Part shown: piece by piece, positions 10,492 to 21,020 of the stretch
Position numbering within the stretch: the first letter of the stretch is position 1
Layout of the letters: each line of letters starts with the position of its first letter
DNA from: Adiantum capillus-veneris
Lineage: Eukaryota; Streptophyta; Polypodiopsida; Polypodiales; Pteridaceae
DNA length: 64,000 bases
Direction of reading: 5' to 3'
Assembly (NCBI GenBank): GCA_014529385.2
Contig: CM043958.1
Coordinates: 118,163,018 to 118,227,017 of the forward strand
Program-made: the position numbers and the translations under genes
The notes under the pieces: generated by a model
Told to the model about the DNA's origin: nothing
Seen by the model: the letters and a program-made list of their open reading frames with translations, nothing else
Database searches by the model: none

Positions 10492-10841
10492 ATGTTGAAC
10501 GGATACACCGCGACGGACGTCAGCACAATGAGAACTCACCTAACAAGATTTGTCAGCTAAGGATGAAGCTCGACCCACAGGCGCGTGGAAGCAAGCATAG
10601 GGTGTCAACCTACACTCGACCGACTCCTAACTAAGTCCTACAGAGGTCTCTACCCAATGTCTAAGCTACAGCCTTCAGGAGCGCATAAGAGGAAACTTCC
10701 TACAACGCTTTCTAGAGCCGAATACCCATCAAACAGTCTTGAAACTCCATAGAACTTGAAGGAGACCCTACTAACAACAATAGATCTCTCTCCCTAAGGT
10801 CCATGAACTAGAATCCCGACCCAAAACACCTGGTGCAAAAT

Positions 10842-10855
10842 CACGTAGGATGTCT
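10842..10855. repeat. Half copy of leader palindrome in LTR
   Basis: CACGTAGGATGTCT matches the right half of the leader palindromes (CGTAGGATGTCT), but the left arm is absent. Confidence 0.5.
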
Positions 10856-11197
10856 GGCCGAAATTTGTAGGTCGTCGTTTCCAAAAACTAAAGTGCCTAA
10901 TGTGTAGCTCTACTCAATGCGAATGCGTGGATATGCTGCATTCCAAAACCGGACAATGTTTTCTCACTTAATCACTAGATGAAGATCGTAGATGGAGCTC
11001 GCCGTACGCAATGTAGGTATTGGTGCGTAGCTCTCGTCGGGGGCAACACGCTGTACTTCTCCGCACTCGATTCCGACCACCGGTGCTCGCGTAGCGTCAA
11101 GATGAAACTCTCACTCTCTCTCGTACATAGTATGCTCACACACAGACTTCAAACTTCATAAAAAATGACAAAAGGTCTTTCATTAAGGTCAAAAAGT

Positions 11198-11209
11198 GGT
11201 ATAAATACC
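11198..11209 (-). promoter_or_regulatory. Possible TATA box of C1 LTR
   Basis: The minus strand reads GGTATTTATACC about 700 bases upstream of the LTR end. It is an A/T-rich TATA-like site in a GC-richer surrounding and is suitably placed to start the element transcript. The evidence is a short motif only. Confidence 0.3.
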
Positions 11210-11934
11210 TTACAATTCTCAAACCCTAATGCTCCAATTTAACCATCTACTCAATCTAAGTGTCAAAACTGGGATACAATCTGGAAACTTCTGTAAGCCC
11301 CAATATTTACAAAGGTGAAATGTCGGGTTTTCTCAATAAATGAATAATAACAAAAAATAATAATCTGCTGAGCAGTCATTTTTTGTAGGGTGTGTCCAGT
11401 TTCTAACAGTCAATGTGCTTCTTTTTCTCTGATCTCAATGCTTCAATGAAGAATGAGAAAATTCACAAATCCTATTTCGACGACAGGGGAATATTCAACT
11501 TCCAACTCAATATGGAGATGATAGATACCTCTCTTAATAGGATTCTTGGTCAAAGCTTGGATATGGAAAAGATGATGGATTGGATATAGTGTAGAGAAAG
11601 GTGTATAGAAAGGATAGAATGAGTAGGGAATTTTTGAAATTTAGACTAAAAGAAAAAAATGGTGCATTGGGAGGGAGAGTTTTTGAGAGACACAGAGATT
11701 TGAAAATGACACTACATGTGGGGCCTTGAAAAGTGACCTCTTGTGCACCCAATAAAATGGTGGAGTTCTTTCCTCAATTTTGAGTCTTTCAATTTCTTGT
11801 TCACGTCTTCAAAAAAGAAAATTATTTTTTCTCTCTACCATCTCTTATAGGGCAAAAAAGAGACAAAATTTCCTTAATGATTCATGTTTAATACATGGAT
11901 TAGTAAGACTAATAGGAGTAGCACAAGATTAATG

Positions 11935-11937
<3 letters not shown>

Positions 11938-11979
<42 letters not shown>
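11938..11979. repeat. (GA)n microsatellite
   Basis: About twenty uninterrupted GA units. Confidence 0.95.
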
Positions 11980-11980
<1 letters not shown>

Positions 11981-12603
11981 TCTTGGTGCAAAATAGAGAG
12001 TGGATTGATTGCATTACATTGTGTTATTCAGTGTATACACAAGCCCAATATATAGCCTTGAGCTAGGCATCTTTGCAGACATAGTTTATGATGTCATAGG
12101 GATTGCCAAGTAGAGTGCATATTAGGATTTGTCACATGATCTATCACAAGGTTTTCCACATGTCATATATTGACTAGGCATCCACATGTAAGAGTTCATA
12201 CACACATTACCCACACCCTAACAACCCTCCTGGTGTGGGTTTTGTATGCACTAAAGCACTCACACTATCTCTTTTTAAAACACACTAGTGGTAGGGACAC
12301 AATACACAATCTTCCCCTTGAACACAATGTGGGATGCAAAAAATCCTCCCCTTGACACACATCAAATGGTAGGCATACACAAGCTTCCCCTAGGTCACAG
12401 TTAGGAGAAGGAACACATTGATCTCTCCAAAAACACAGGTAAGATCCACCATCCCCTGCAACACAAAGGGTTGAGGAACACATGGCTAAAGTGCACACAA
12501 TATGTCACTGTAAAACTAGACTAACGTATTCATCTTTGTAGTTGGAATCTTGAGCAGCAACATTGATTTTTTTTAAAAATAAATATGTTGTCTTTATCTT
12601 TTA

Positions 12604-12785
12604 GTGTGTTTTCCTTGTGCTTGTTGTTAACTTCTTTTTTTGCTTCTTGATTGATGCTTTATCTCGTCTAGTCAACAAAATTGTCTTTGTGTGTGTATTC
12701 CTTGTGATTGTTTTTTATTTCTTTGTTGATTGCTTTTGTTACTTCTTGATTAATGCTTTATCTTGTCTAGTCAACAGAATTTTCA
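12604..12785. repeat. Tandem duplication, period about 99
   Basis: Two diverged units share TTGTGNTTGTT, CTTCTTGATT and ATGCTTTATCTNGTCTAGTC. The matching CTTCTTGATT words start at 12643 and 12742. Confidence 0.7.
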
Positions 12786-13198
12786 AAACACATGTTTTCT
12801 TGATGAGAGGCATGGCATACATACTTGACGAAGGTCTTACCTTATATAAGGAAGTGTCTAATCCTCTCATATTAGGGGCATGGGTGCATAAGCACAAATA
12901 TGATGGTACATAATTTGTGCAAAATGGTCAAGGAGGTGCAAAAAACCCAACCTACGATGTTTGATTTAGTGGTGCACCAATGATGTGTGTACAAAGATTC
13001 TAATAAGAAATTGGTCACATAGATGCTTTGGAGCTTTTGTACTTCAATGTGAGCTTGGCGGCTTAGGCTTCATAGAAGTGGGCTCTTAGAGTTAAGCTTA
13101 AAAAATATCATACATTAAAGAAAAAAGAAGGTTTTTGTGCAATGACGTGGATAACACCAAAAAAAATCTACACCTAAGTCGATGGGGCCCACGTCAAC

Positions 13199-13936
13199 TT
13201 GATGCAACAAATTGATGATGGAAGATGTAGCACACATGGGATTGAGAGTGATGGGGACACATGTAAGATAGTAGCAGACACATGGAGAACAAGGTTCAAG
13301 GGGGACCAACATAGACCCCATGCTCCTAGAGAGTGTGCACGTGAATACTCCATTCATTGCACCCCTGACTCTTCAGAGCTATTCCCCTCCGAGGTTATAT
13401 TACCTGATGGTAGAAGCCTTGTGGAAGCGCAAGAGGTTGAGCAGTATATCATTGCGGCTAGGGAAAAGGAAATTGAGAGCTTACACAAGGTAGAGCAATG
13501 AAGAGAGTTAAAACCAAAAGCCCCTATATCAATATCCTTGCTAGGAGAGCAATGAAGTGCTCTTGAATTAGCGACCACTAAGGGTCAACCCGTAGAGAGC
13601 CACATTGCATCTAGTTCAAAGGACACTCCTAGCACCTCAATCCTAGATGGAGCATTCCTAAATGAGAACTGGGAGTATGAACTACAAACAAAAACTCCAA
13701 CCGACCTATACACAAGTCACACGTATCATGTGGGTTGGTTAGATGTCCTACAATCCACAACGGGTGCTACTAGTGTAGAGGATCAACAACAAAGAGTTTG
13801 TGAGGTCATCCATAGGGTTATTGAGCTAGAGAGACAGAACAAGGGGATCCACATGCCTTCAACGGGTCTCATGAGATTCTTGGATACAGGGAAGGCAAAC
13901 AACCAAATTTATCGCAAATGGAGATTCCCTCGGTAA
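13199..13936 (+). pseudogene. Unrecognised broken reading frame
   Basis: A single frame runs from the Met at 13199 to TAA at 13934-13936 with only two stops (TGA at 13499-13501 and at 13553-13555), giving about 245 codons. It includes VILPDGRSLVEAQEVEQYI and RVCEVIHRVIELERQNKGI, predicted helical. Both inner stops follow a CAA codon and could be CGA changed to TGA. I do not recognise the protein. A Ser/Thr/Pro-rich frame follows directly (13918-14441). An N-terminal gag region of an LTR element is the best guess, but no gag core is visible. Confidence 0.45.
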
Positions 13937-14441
13937 GTCAGATGGATCCTCCATATGTTTTTTTTCCAAGGGTCTCTGTGCAATTTGAGCCCATAAGTGA
14001 TAGCTTTACCTTTCCAAGTCTAGCTCATCTTTCCCTTGATGACACCACGGCTACCATGCCTACCCCAATGATGGGCATGCCAAGAAACACGCCATGGACC
14101 TCATTTGTTGTAAAGCACCACTACGTGGTAGCTCAATGCATGCAATAGTAACTACAAGTGTGTACCAATCATATACATCTATGGGTCCTCGTACTCATGT
14201 AGCTTCTACCCCTCCCATTGTTTCAACAACCTATGCTCCACAACCACAACACCCAAGCTCTTATTTCAATGGGACCATACCAGCTAGCATTAGCATGTCA
14301 CATGCGTCATCTGCTATGCCTAGAGCCACACCTATGAACTTTGGACTGCAACATGGCACAACATCGTACCAAACTTGGAACCCAAGGGCTTTCTATGTGC
14401 CAAGCCAATTTCCACTTATGGGGCCCTATGCTAGTATATAA
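13918..14441 (+). pseudogene. Ser/Thr/Pro-rich continuation of the broken frame
   Basis: Two short frames in different phases (13918-14148 and 14094-14441) encode low-complexity, Pro/Ser/Thr-rich sequence such as STPPIVSTTYAPQPQHPSSY and MNFGLQHGTTSYQTWNP. Disordered regions like this precede gag cores in several gypsy families. The frame ends about 100 bases before the left long direct repeat, so the rest of the gene may have been lost or displaced by that insertion. The function is unknown. Confidence 0.35.
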
Positions 14442-14500
14442 GCAACACCTTGCCCCCCCCATTATAAATCAGTAATTCAGTGCCTAGTTGGTCAGTTCAA

Positions 14501-14543
<43 letters not shown>
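14501..14543. repeat. (CT)n(TA)n microsatellite at left repeat boundary
   Basis: Twelve CT units run into about ten TA units and end exactly where the long direct repeat begins (ATACTAGGTATAAAGG). Confidence 0.9.
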
Positions 14544-17438
14544 CTAGGTATAAAGGTGGATTTGATTCACCACATCCTACCTCTGGCTTGGTCTAACACT
14601 AGCTAAACCTTTGAACTGATTCACTATATGCTATATCTGGAGAATAAATGGCCTTCTTTCTTCATCTCTCTCTGTATATCTCTCTCTCTCTTTCCTTCTC
14701 TTTCTCTATATTTTACAAGTCCGAGGTTTGAAAATACCAGATTATGACCCTATGGCCTGACTGGGCTTCCCTCTTTCAAAGCTTAAAAATAACTTTAATA
14801 TCTTCATGAGGCTTTAGGTTGGGAAATTGTTTGTGTAATACCATATGGTAACTCTCTACCATATGGCCGTGGTTTGGCCATGGAGTGTGTGAAAAGACCT
14901 TTTTTTTTGGGCGCCAGCTATACTTTGGGGTCTTATAATATTTTTGGTAAAGAAAACTAATCATATCTGAAGACACAGCATGGCGTGACAAAACATCAAA
15001 GCGGCTTTGATGGCTAATGCAGGCGCCGCTTGCTATCTTTAGAGTGCATGCAACTAGCACCACCCGAGCTCGGGTGGGTGGGCATTCAAATGCAATGCCA
15101 GTAAAAGACTCCATGTGCTCCGGAGCGGGCTCCATGGCCTGTTGGGGGATACTGCAAGGCTTGGTCACCACCTTATAAAGGTGAGCAGAACGCTCACTTA
15201 GCTTCCATTGAGCAAAGGGTATTTTTGTTTTCTCAATTTGTTTGCATACATTGAGTGGGTAAGGGCTTCAACTCCGCAAGCAACTTTGTGATGGCTCCCA
15301 ACAAAACAACACCTGCCAAATCTACAGAGGTATTTTTGCACCTTTTATGGCATTTTGAGTATGGTATGATTGGATTTATTGTAATGACTTAGTGTATTTT
15401 GCTAGGCAATCCACTGTGTTGGAAAAGGTGGACTGGCCATGTGTCTGAGTAGTGGCTGAATTTTGTTCGGATGTTTTATTGTTTGTGGTTAATGAAAGGG
15501 ATGATTGGGTCCTTGCCGATGAGTGATATGTGGTAGTATATGCTATCTTATGCTGGTCCTAGCTATGTTGCTGACTGGTTTGTCTTTCTTTCTATATTGT
15601 TTTACAAAGTCTTAAGCTTGTGTTTTGGGCTGTAATGTGGCTCATTCTATCCATTATGGAGTATGGTTTGAGGAAGAGTGTAGTCTCGGGATGTAGAATT
15701 GATCTTCTGTCTTAGTTTGAGGTGTTGGGGTTGATCTACCTTGACTATTGGCATTATCTTGTAGTGGTGTATTGCAAGGGATGGACTGGCCATGTGTCTA
15801 ATCATTGGTTGGACTATGATCGGATGTTCTACTGTATGTGGTTAATAAACTAGATGATCGGGTTTTGGTCGATGTTTGATATAAGGTAAGGTTTGATATT
15901 CTTTGCTCGTTCTAGATATTTTTGCCGACTGGTTTGCTAGTCAATTCACTACTGCCGAATATGGTAAGGTTGGGATGCTTACCCTTGATTATTAAGTTTT
16001 TCTTACAGTTGGTTGATGGATAGGATGGACTAGCCTTCTGAGTTGCTTTTGGATGAAGCATATTCTGATGATCGATTTGGTTTGGGAAAGGAACTATTGA
16101 AAGGATGCATTATGCAGTAAACTACTCTTAGAATGTATCCTTGCTCCTAGGGTGCTCTATGCTGGTCGTAGCAGTCACCGATTGGGCCTTTGACTAAACA
16201 AAGGTTGTGTGGGTTCGGATTTTTTATTATGTTGTGATAATGGGATAGGTGATTGTCTCATTATTGTTCTTTGATATAGGGTAGGATAAGCTGTCCGCAG
16301 CTAGCCCTAGCCTTTGTCGACTGGGTTTTGTGTTTTTACCAACTAGTAAGGTTGGTGACCATCCTTTATCACATTAGATGAAGTTTTGGCCGAATGGCTG
16401 GCATGGTCAAAATACTGTATGGTCTGCCCTCGACTAACTCTTGTTGTAATGGTTGGTTGTAGCAATAAAGTGTTCACTAACTTTCGGTTATTTATGTGCT
16501 AGGAATTATACCAGCTGCAGACTGTTGACAAATCATGGATAAATCTAAAGGTTTGATTGGGGTTTCCGACTAGAATACTATGGTTGTAATGGCCGTTTGT
16601 TCGGCTTGAGAGTATTGGTTGAAGCTTGGGTGTATAAGGCTTACACTATTCTTTGGAAGCTGACATACATGGTTCGATGGTTGACATAATTTGACTTGTA
16701 ATTGGCAGGCGGATGTGTTTTTGTAAAAGGTTTTTTTGATGACTGTCTATATATCCTAGTTGGTTTCAAAGGGAATATGACTTTTAGATTGCTTAAACTC
16801 ATGAAAATCTCTTAAACTCATGAAAATGTGCGTTCTAGAGGAATTTTTTAATAGTAAAATTAATTTTGGAATGAACATGTTGTTCTCGCCGGTGATTAAG
16901 ATTGTCGGAATGAACCATATCATGGCTTGAATTCACAATTGATGTAGCAAGAACTAGGTCCTAGCTTGTTAAAACTTCACTTTAAATTAAAGTTAGACTT
17001 GAATTAAAACTATATGGTTTTTTCAAGAAATTTCATATTTTGTTAGAAACATACAAAATTCTGGCATATGGAAAACACAAAATTATCACTTTGATTATTA
17101 GCAGCATGATTTTTTCTTTTTTGGTACCTCAGTGACATGGATGACAACCAGGTCACCCTAGTTACCTGCAATGCTGTCTAGAAGGTAACCAAAAGTTTGT
17201 TTTCTTACTGTGGATGCAGGTAAGGGTGTCCTCTCCTTGGCTGCTGATTAAGAAGATGAAGTGTTGTATTTGTAACTATTGGACTAAAACAAGACCATCT
17301 TACCCTTATTGGCCCGAACTAAGATGTATTTGCTTTGAATATACTGTTGAAAGAAATACATAATTTTGTACTATATCTGTAAGCCAAGTTCTTTGTAGAA
17401 TATCTCATGTGTTATGTATATTGTTAATAGTTAAAAAT
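14541..17438 (+). repeat. Left long direct repeat (2.9 kb)
   Basis: It starts ATACTAGGTATAAAGG and ends TTAATAGTTAAAAAT, as does the right copy. It contains 595 bases (about 14848-15441) missing from the right copy. That extra segment holds a TATA-like site and a 131-codon minus-strand open frame (14776-15171) with no recognisable domain. Two internal stretches at about 15431 and 15781, both starting GGACTGGCCATGTGTCT, are diverged copies of each other. Confidence 0.9.
15169..15182 (+). promoter_or_regulatory. Possible TATA box in left repeat
   Basis: ACCTTATAAAGGTG is a TATAAA core in a short palindrome. It lies in the 595-base segment absent from the right repeat. A start site about 30 bases later would transcribe toward the RT gene. 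Confidence 0.35.
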
Positions 17439-17595
17439 ATCTCTCCTTAAGCACATGGGTGCTTTTTGGCCCTCGGGTTGCCCTAGAGCACCAAGACCTA
17501 GTCTACAGGATTTTTATCCCTAGAAGATATGGCTTGCAACCATCATTTCTTGGATAGAAAGTGTCCCACACAACTGTTATGACCTTCTGTCTTGG

Positions 17596-20500
17596 TTGTC
17601 TTTAAGGTGGGATACTTACCAACTCCTCTTATGGATCTTAATAATATTTTCCTTTTTCTGGCTTCAGATAATCCGTATCTCTGCTACCCTTGAGCTTTCT
17701 ACCTTGCCCTTCTCTCCGACATCCTTGCTCGTGATTAAACTGATCCGAGATGCTTTAGCCATTTCTCTCCTAAACCAACACTCAAAAGTAATAGAGACCC
17801 ATGACTTGATCATGAATTTGTTAAATTTCAACGACTGGGTTTTGATCCTCGCCAACCTAGTTGCTGATTCAAAGGAAGGGTTACTTCATCTACAGAGATT
17901 GGCTTCCAATATATCTGCTATTGAAATGAGTCATAAAATTGATCTGCTACAATTCTCGGCTAAGGGATCCAACCTGTCTAACTTTATCAGAAAATTATGT
18001 GGCCTCACTTCTTGTTTTGCTTCCACTAAAATATTTGATCCTTCTAAGGCTCCTAAAGTCCTTTTCTGTAGGGATGAGGCGGCTCTGGAAGCAGTAAAAA
18101 GCTTTCAACAAGGACTTAGCTCATCAAGTGAAACTTCTTTACTTGATATGGTTCCAAAAGTCTCTAAATGTTTTCTTTTCCTCCCTCCTAGGAAGATTGC
18201 CATTGAAGGAATTGAGCTTGACCATCATGTTTGGGAACTTCAGAATAAAGCTTTTGTTGCACCCATCTCTATAGAGACTTGGGTTTTGTTAGCAGCGCTA
18301 CTAGCCTCTACTGGTGAAGACTGTCGACTGGAGACCCTCAAAGGAGTTCAGTTCTTGGACAAAGGTGATGTCATAAAAGCACCTTTTAGTATGCACTTCT
18401 TGGATTCTAGGAAATGCCCTGTCTTATCAGGCATTTATGTCAGAACCAAGGTGACTATGACCTTTTCTAAACAAAGCAGTGAATTTTTTCTGAGTCTATT
18501 TGGAACATCTACCGTCCCTACATCAAGTGTGCATGCAAAGCTTTGGATGCAAAAATAGACTGTGAAAGCAACATCCTCTGGTATGATCATGCTATCTAGT
18601 TTCTTCTCAACCATTTGGAGGACCTCTTCCCATCACACACGGAGGATCATTTTCTACCTATGATCTGTTCATGGCTTGGTGACCAAGCTAAGGAAGCTGT
18701 GAGAGCCCAGATTGCATATCTACACTTCAGGAATTTCATGTATGAGGCTCTAAAGGAGCTAAAGTTAGATGCACCTAGTCATTTACTTTCAAATCTTAGT
18801 GCTTCTAAAGGGATCAAACATATTCTATCCCTTCTCAAACCTTCACTGGATGCAGATGAGTCCCCCACCCTTAAAAGGCCTTTGCTGACTAGTTCTGCTT
18901 CTCACTCTATCACCTCATTTTTATCCCCGTCTTCTACACTGGGTCTTCTGAAAGATGTAATAAAGCTTCTAGGAAGCTAGTTTTATGCAAAAAAGATTAT
19001 CTAAAGAAGCGTATGATTCACTGCCATTTTTCGAATCGGTTTTTTGATCTTTTTACACCAAAGTCTTTGATACAAAATGCCTTTCAACAAGAGTTTGGCA
19101 ATACTAACATGTTAGATGAATTGACTTTTGGTTGGAACTTTGACCCACCATTGAAGAATATTGTGTATTCTACAGAATTTTTGACATCTGACAAACAACC
19201 ATCGTGTACATGTCCTCTTTTAAGAGACTACTGCTTAGATTTTGGTGAGTTTGGACAACACGTTTGTACTACAGATCTATCTTTAATTGGTTCAAAGGAA
19301 ATCAAAGACCCATTAGGTAAGGGTGTAAATCATATCCCATTACAACCATTAAACCCACACTTGGCTTTTTCCGCACTACTTACCTGCTTGGCTGACATAG
19401 CCGAGATATTGAATTTAGAAAGTCTACAACATGCTAGAATTTTTGATTCTCTATTCTCATATTTTCAAACATGTATTGAGTCAATCCCACCTACATGGTT
19501 AAGCCAGGAAACAACTTGGCTCTCTCCTTCACTACTTTCTATGATAAATAAACTAAAATAGAATTGGTTTGTGGTAGGACTTGAAAAAGCCCCTCATATA
19601 CCTCCTCTTATCTGCAAGCACCTAGCCAAAGTAGCAACTGAGGCTAGACTTAAAGGACCAGAATTCCTGGTATCTGAAATGTATCCAGAAGAAACCATAA
19701 GCTACCTAGGTATTTCATTGAGTAACTTTAAACTAGACACTCATAGTTCTAAACTACCTTTACTTTTTCCCACGTATAAGAGTCACAAGCATAAGTTTAG
19801 GTGGATCTCAGATGCCTCTAATTGCATTATGTTACACACCACAAACATAATTACTACATGTTTGAATCTCATTTTCACTGACTTCAACAGCATTTGCGAG
19901 GAAAAATTTATAGCAGTAAAAACCTTCACGGGGCTTCAAGTGAATAACTTTTGGCTAGTAAAAAACGCGACTGAGGTGTTTACTAATCTACCATAGTGCA
20001 TCTTTTTCATTTTTTCAGCAGATATCACCCATTGCTATGAAAACATATCACTCTTGAACCTTTGGGGCTTGTTTCTGTCCTACAACAGATTAGTAAATGG
20101 GTTTTTGAAAAACAAAATACTATGGGCTATCACGCAATTTCACTTACCCAGAGTCCCAGATGGGTAAAAAATGCACATAAGGGACCACCCACTCACTATA
20201 ATCAGTGTAGTCTAATTATGATTACTAAATGGTTATTTCAGAACTGCTTTGTTTTGCTAGGGAATCAATGCTTGGTATCCCTATGGGATTCTCATGTTCA
20301 CCAGTTATGTGCAATCTTTACCTCACTTTTTTTAGTATAGATGGATACTGAAACAGCTGGAGACAATAGTCACCACTATTGATCTAACACTCTTTCGATA
20401 TACCTACAAGTATATGGATGATTTATTGAGTTTAAACAATCCCAATTTTGCAAAATACTTACCGTTAATATATCCCGACACTCTTCAGATTGAACCTACC

Positions 20501-20911
20501 TTGTTGAAATGCTTGAATGATACCGAGATTAATGTCATTACTAAAATAGTATTTTTGAATATAGATTTATCACTTCTTTCTCTATTAACTGGAAGGTATG
20601 TCACAAAATTCTCTTGGAAAAGAGACAATCTGCACCTGATCTTGATCGAATATGTCAAAAGGAAGAGTAATTGTCCACATAAGATAACTGTAAAAACCTG
20701 TCTTGGCATGGTATATCTGATTATTTACTCATCCTCGGACTCGTTCTTAGTCTTTCAAGTGATTTATCACCTTATGAGGAAATATAAGGCAAACGGTTTT
20801 TCCATGAAATAACTACAAGGCACGATTAGGAATTTCCTCGCTAAAAACTCTTCGCCCTTATGCTTGGCTAACAAGGAGACTATTATTGAACTTCTAACAC
20901 TCATACACTGA
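17596..20911 (+). pseudogene. Reverse transcriptase, Penelope-like/RVT-like, degenerate
   Basis: Six plus-strand pieces in shifting frames make one gene of about 1,100 codons. The N-terminal 600 residues (17596-19500) are unrecognised. RT motif 2 is at about 19770 (PTYKSHKHKFRWISDASN), motif A at about 20025 (FSADITHCYENI), motif B at about 20275 (GIPMGFSCSPVMCNLYLTFF) and the catalytic motif C at about 20405 (YKYMDDLLSLNNP), followed by a thumb-like region to 20911. These motifs differ from Copia and Gypsy RTs and fit the Penelope/telomerase side or the RVT cellular RT genes. The segment of about 60 residues between motif 2 and A is long, which favours RVT-like. No GIY-YIG nuclease is seen at either end. 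Breaks include frame changes near 18555, 19000, 20060, 20275 and 20335, and stops at 19559 and 19994. Confidence 0.65.
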
Positions 20912-20993
20912 TACACTGGTTGTAGGGGAGGTCTCACCACTTGGTGATGACCCCCCTCACCAAGTGAAAGACCTTCCCCTGGGTAAGGGTGGG

Positions 20994-21020
20994 TCTCTCT
21001 CTATCTCTCTCTCTCTCTCT
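20994..21020. repeat. (CT)n microsatellite at right repeat start
   Basis: A CT tract with one interruption sits directly before the right repeat, as it does before the left repeat. Confidence 0.9.

Larger units (their letters stand above)
1..11400 (-). mobile_element. Ty3/Gypsy retrotransposon C1, incomplete at left edge
   Basis: On the minus strand the order is LTR, primer site, long leader, gag with zinc knuckles, aspartic protease, RT with a YMDD motif, RNase H and integrase, which is the Ty3/Gypsy order. The 3' LTR lies beyond the left edge. The primer site is of tRNA-Asp type, a type also used by Athila and related non-chromovirus lineages, and I see no chromodomain in the visible part. 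I therefore place it near the Ogre/Tat/Athila group but cannot fix the clade. The coding region has many stops and at least four frame changes, so it is dead. The outer end of the LTR (about 11400) is a guess because the partner LTR is not visible. Confidence 0.85.
10493..11400 (-). repeat. C1 5' LTR (outer end uncertain)
   Basis: The inner end is fixed by the primer site: the minus strand reads GTTCAACA and then the primer site. The outer end cannot be set because the 3' LTR is outside the window; 11400 is a placeholder and the LTR could reach about 11850. It includes a TATA-like site near 11200 and a half copy of the leader palindrome (10842-10855). Confidence 0.55.
11400..13198. other. Non-coding stretch, no gene seen
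   Basis: Apart from a GA microsatellite (11938-11979) and a short tandem duplication (12604-12785) I see no gene. Some of it may be the outer part of the C1 LTR, and 12000-12500 has the texture of an old LTR, but no boundaries can be shown. Confidence 0.4.

Noticed and set aside
14501-14600. Telomeric repeats next to the RT element
   Set aside because: No TTTAGGG or CCCTAAA arrays; the flanks are CT/TA microsatellites.
14776-15171. A 131-codon minus-strand gene in the left long repeat
   Set aside because: No recognisable domain, absent from the other repeat and antisense to the presumed promoter. Mentioned only as part of the 595-base block.
17596-20911. GIY-YIG endonuclease in the RT gene
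   Set aside because: No GIY or YIG motif is seen before or after the RT in any frame.
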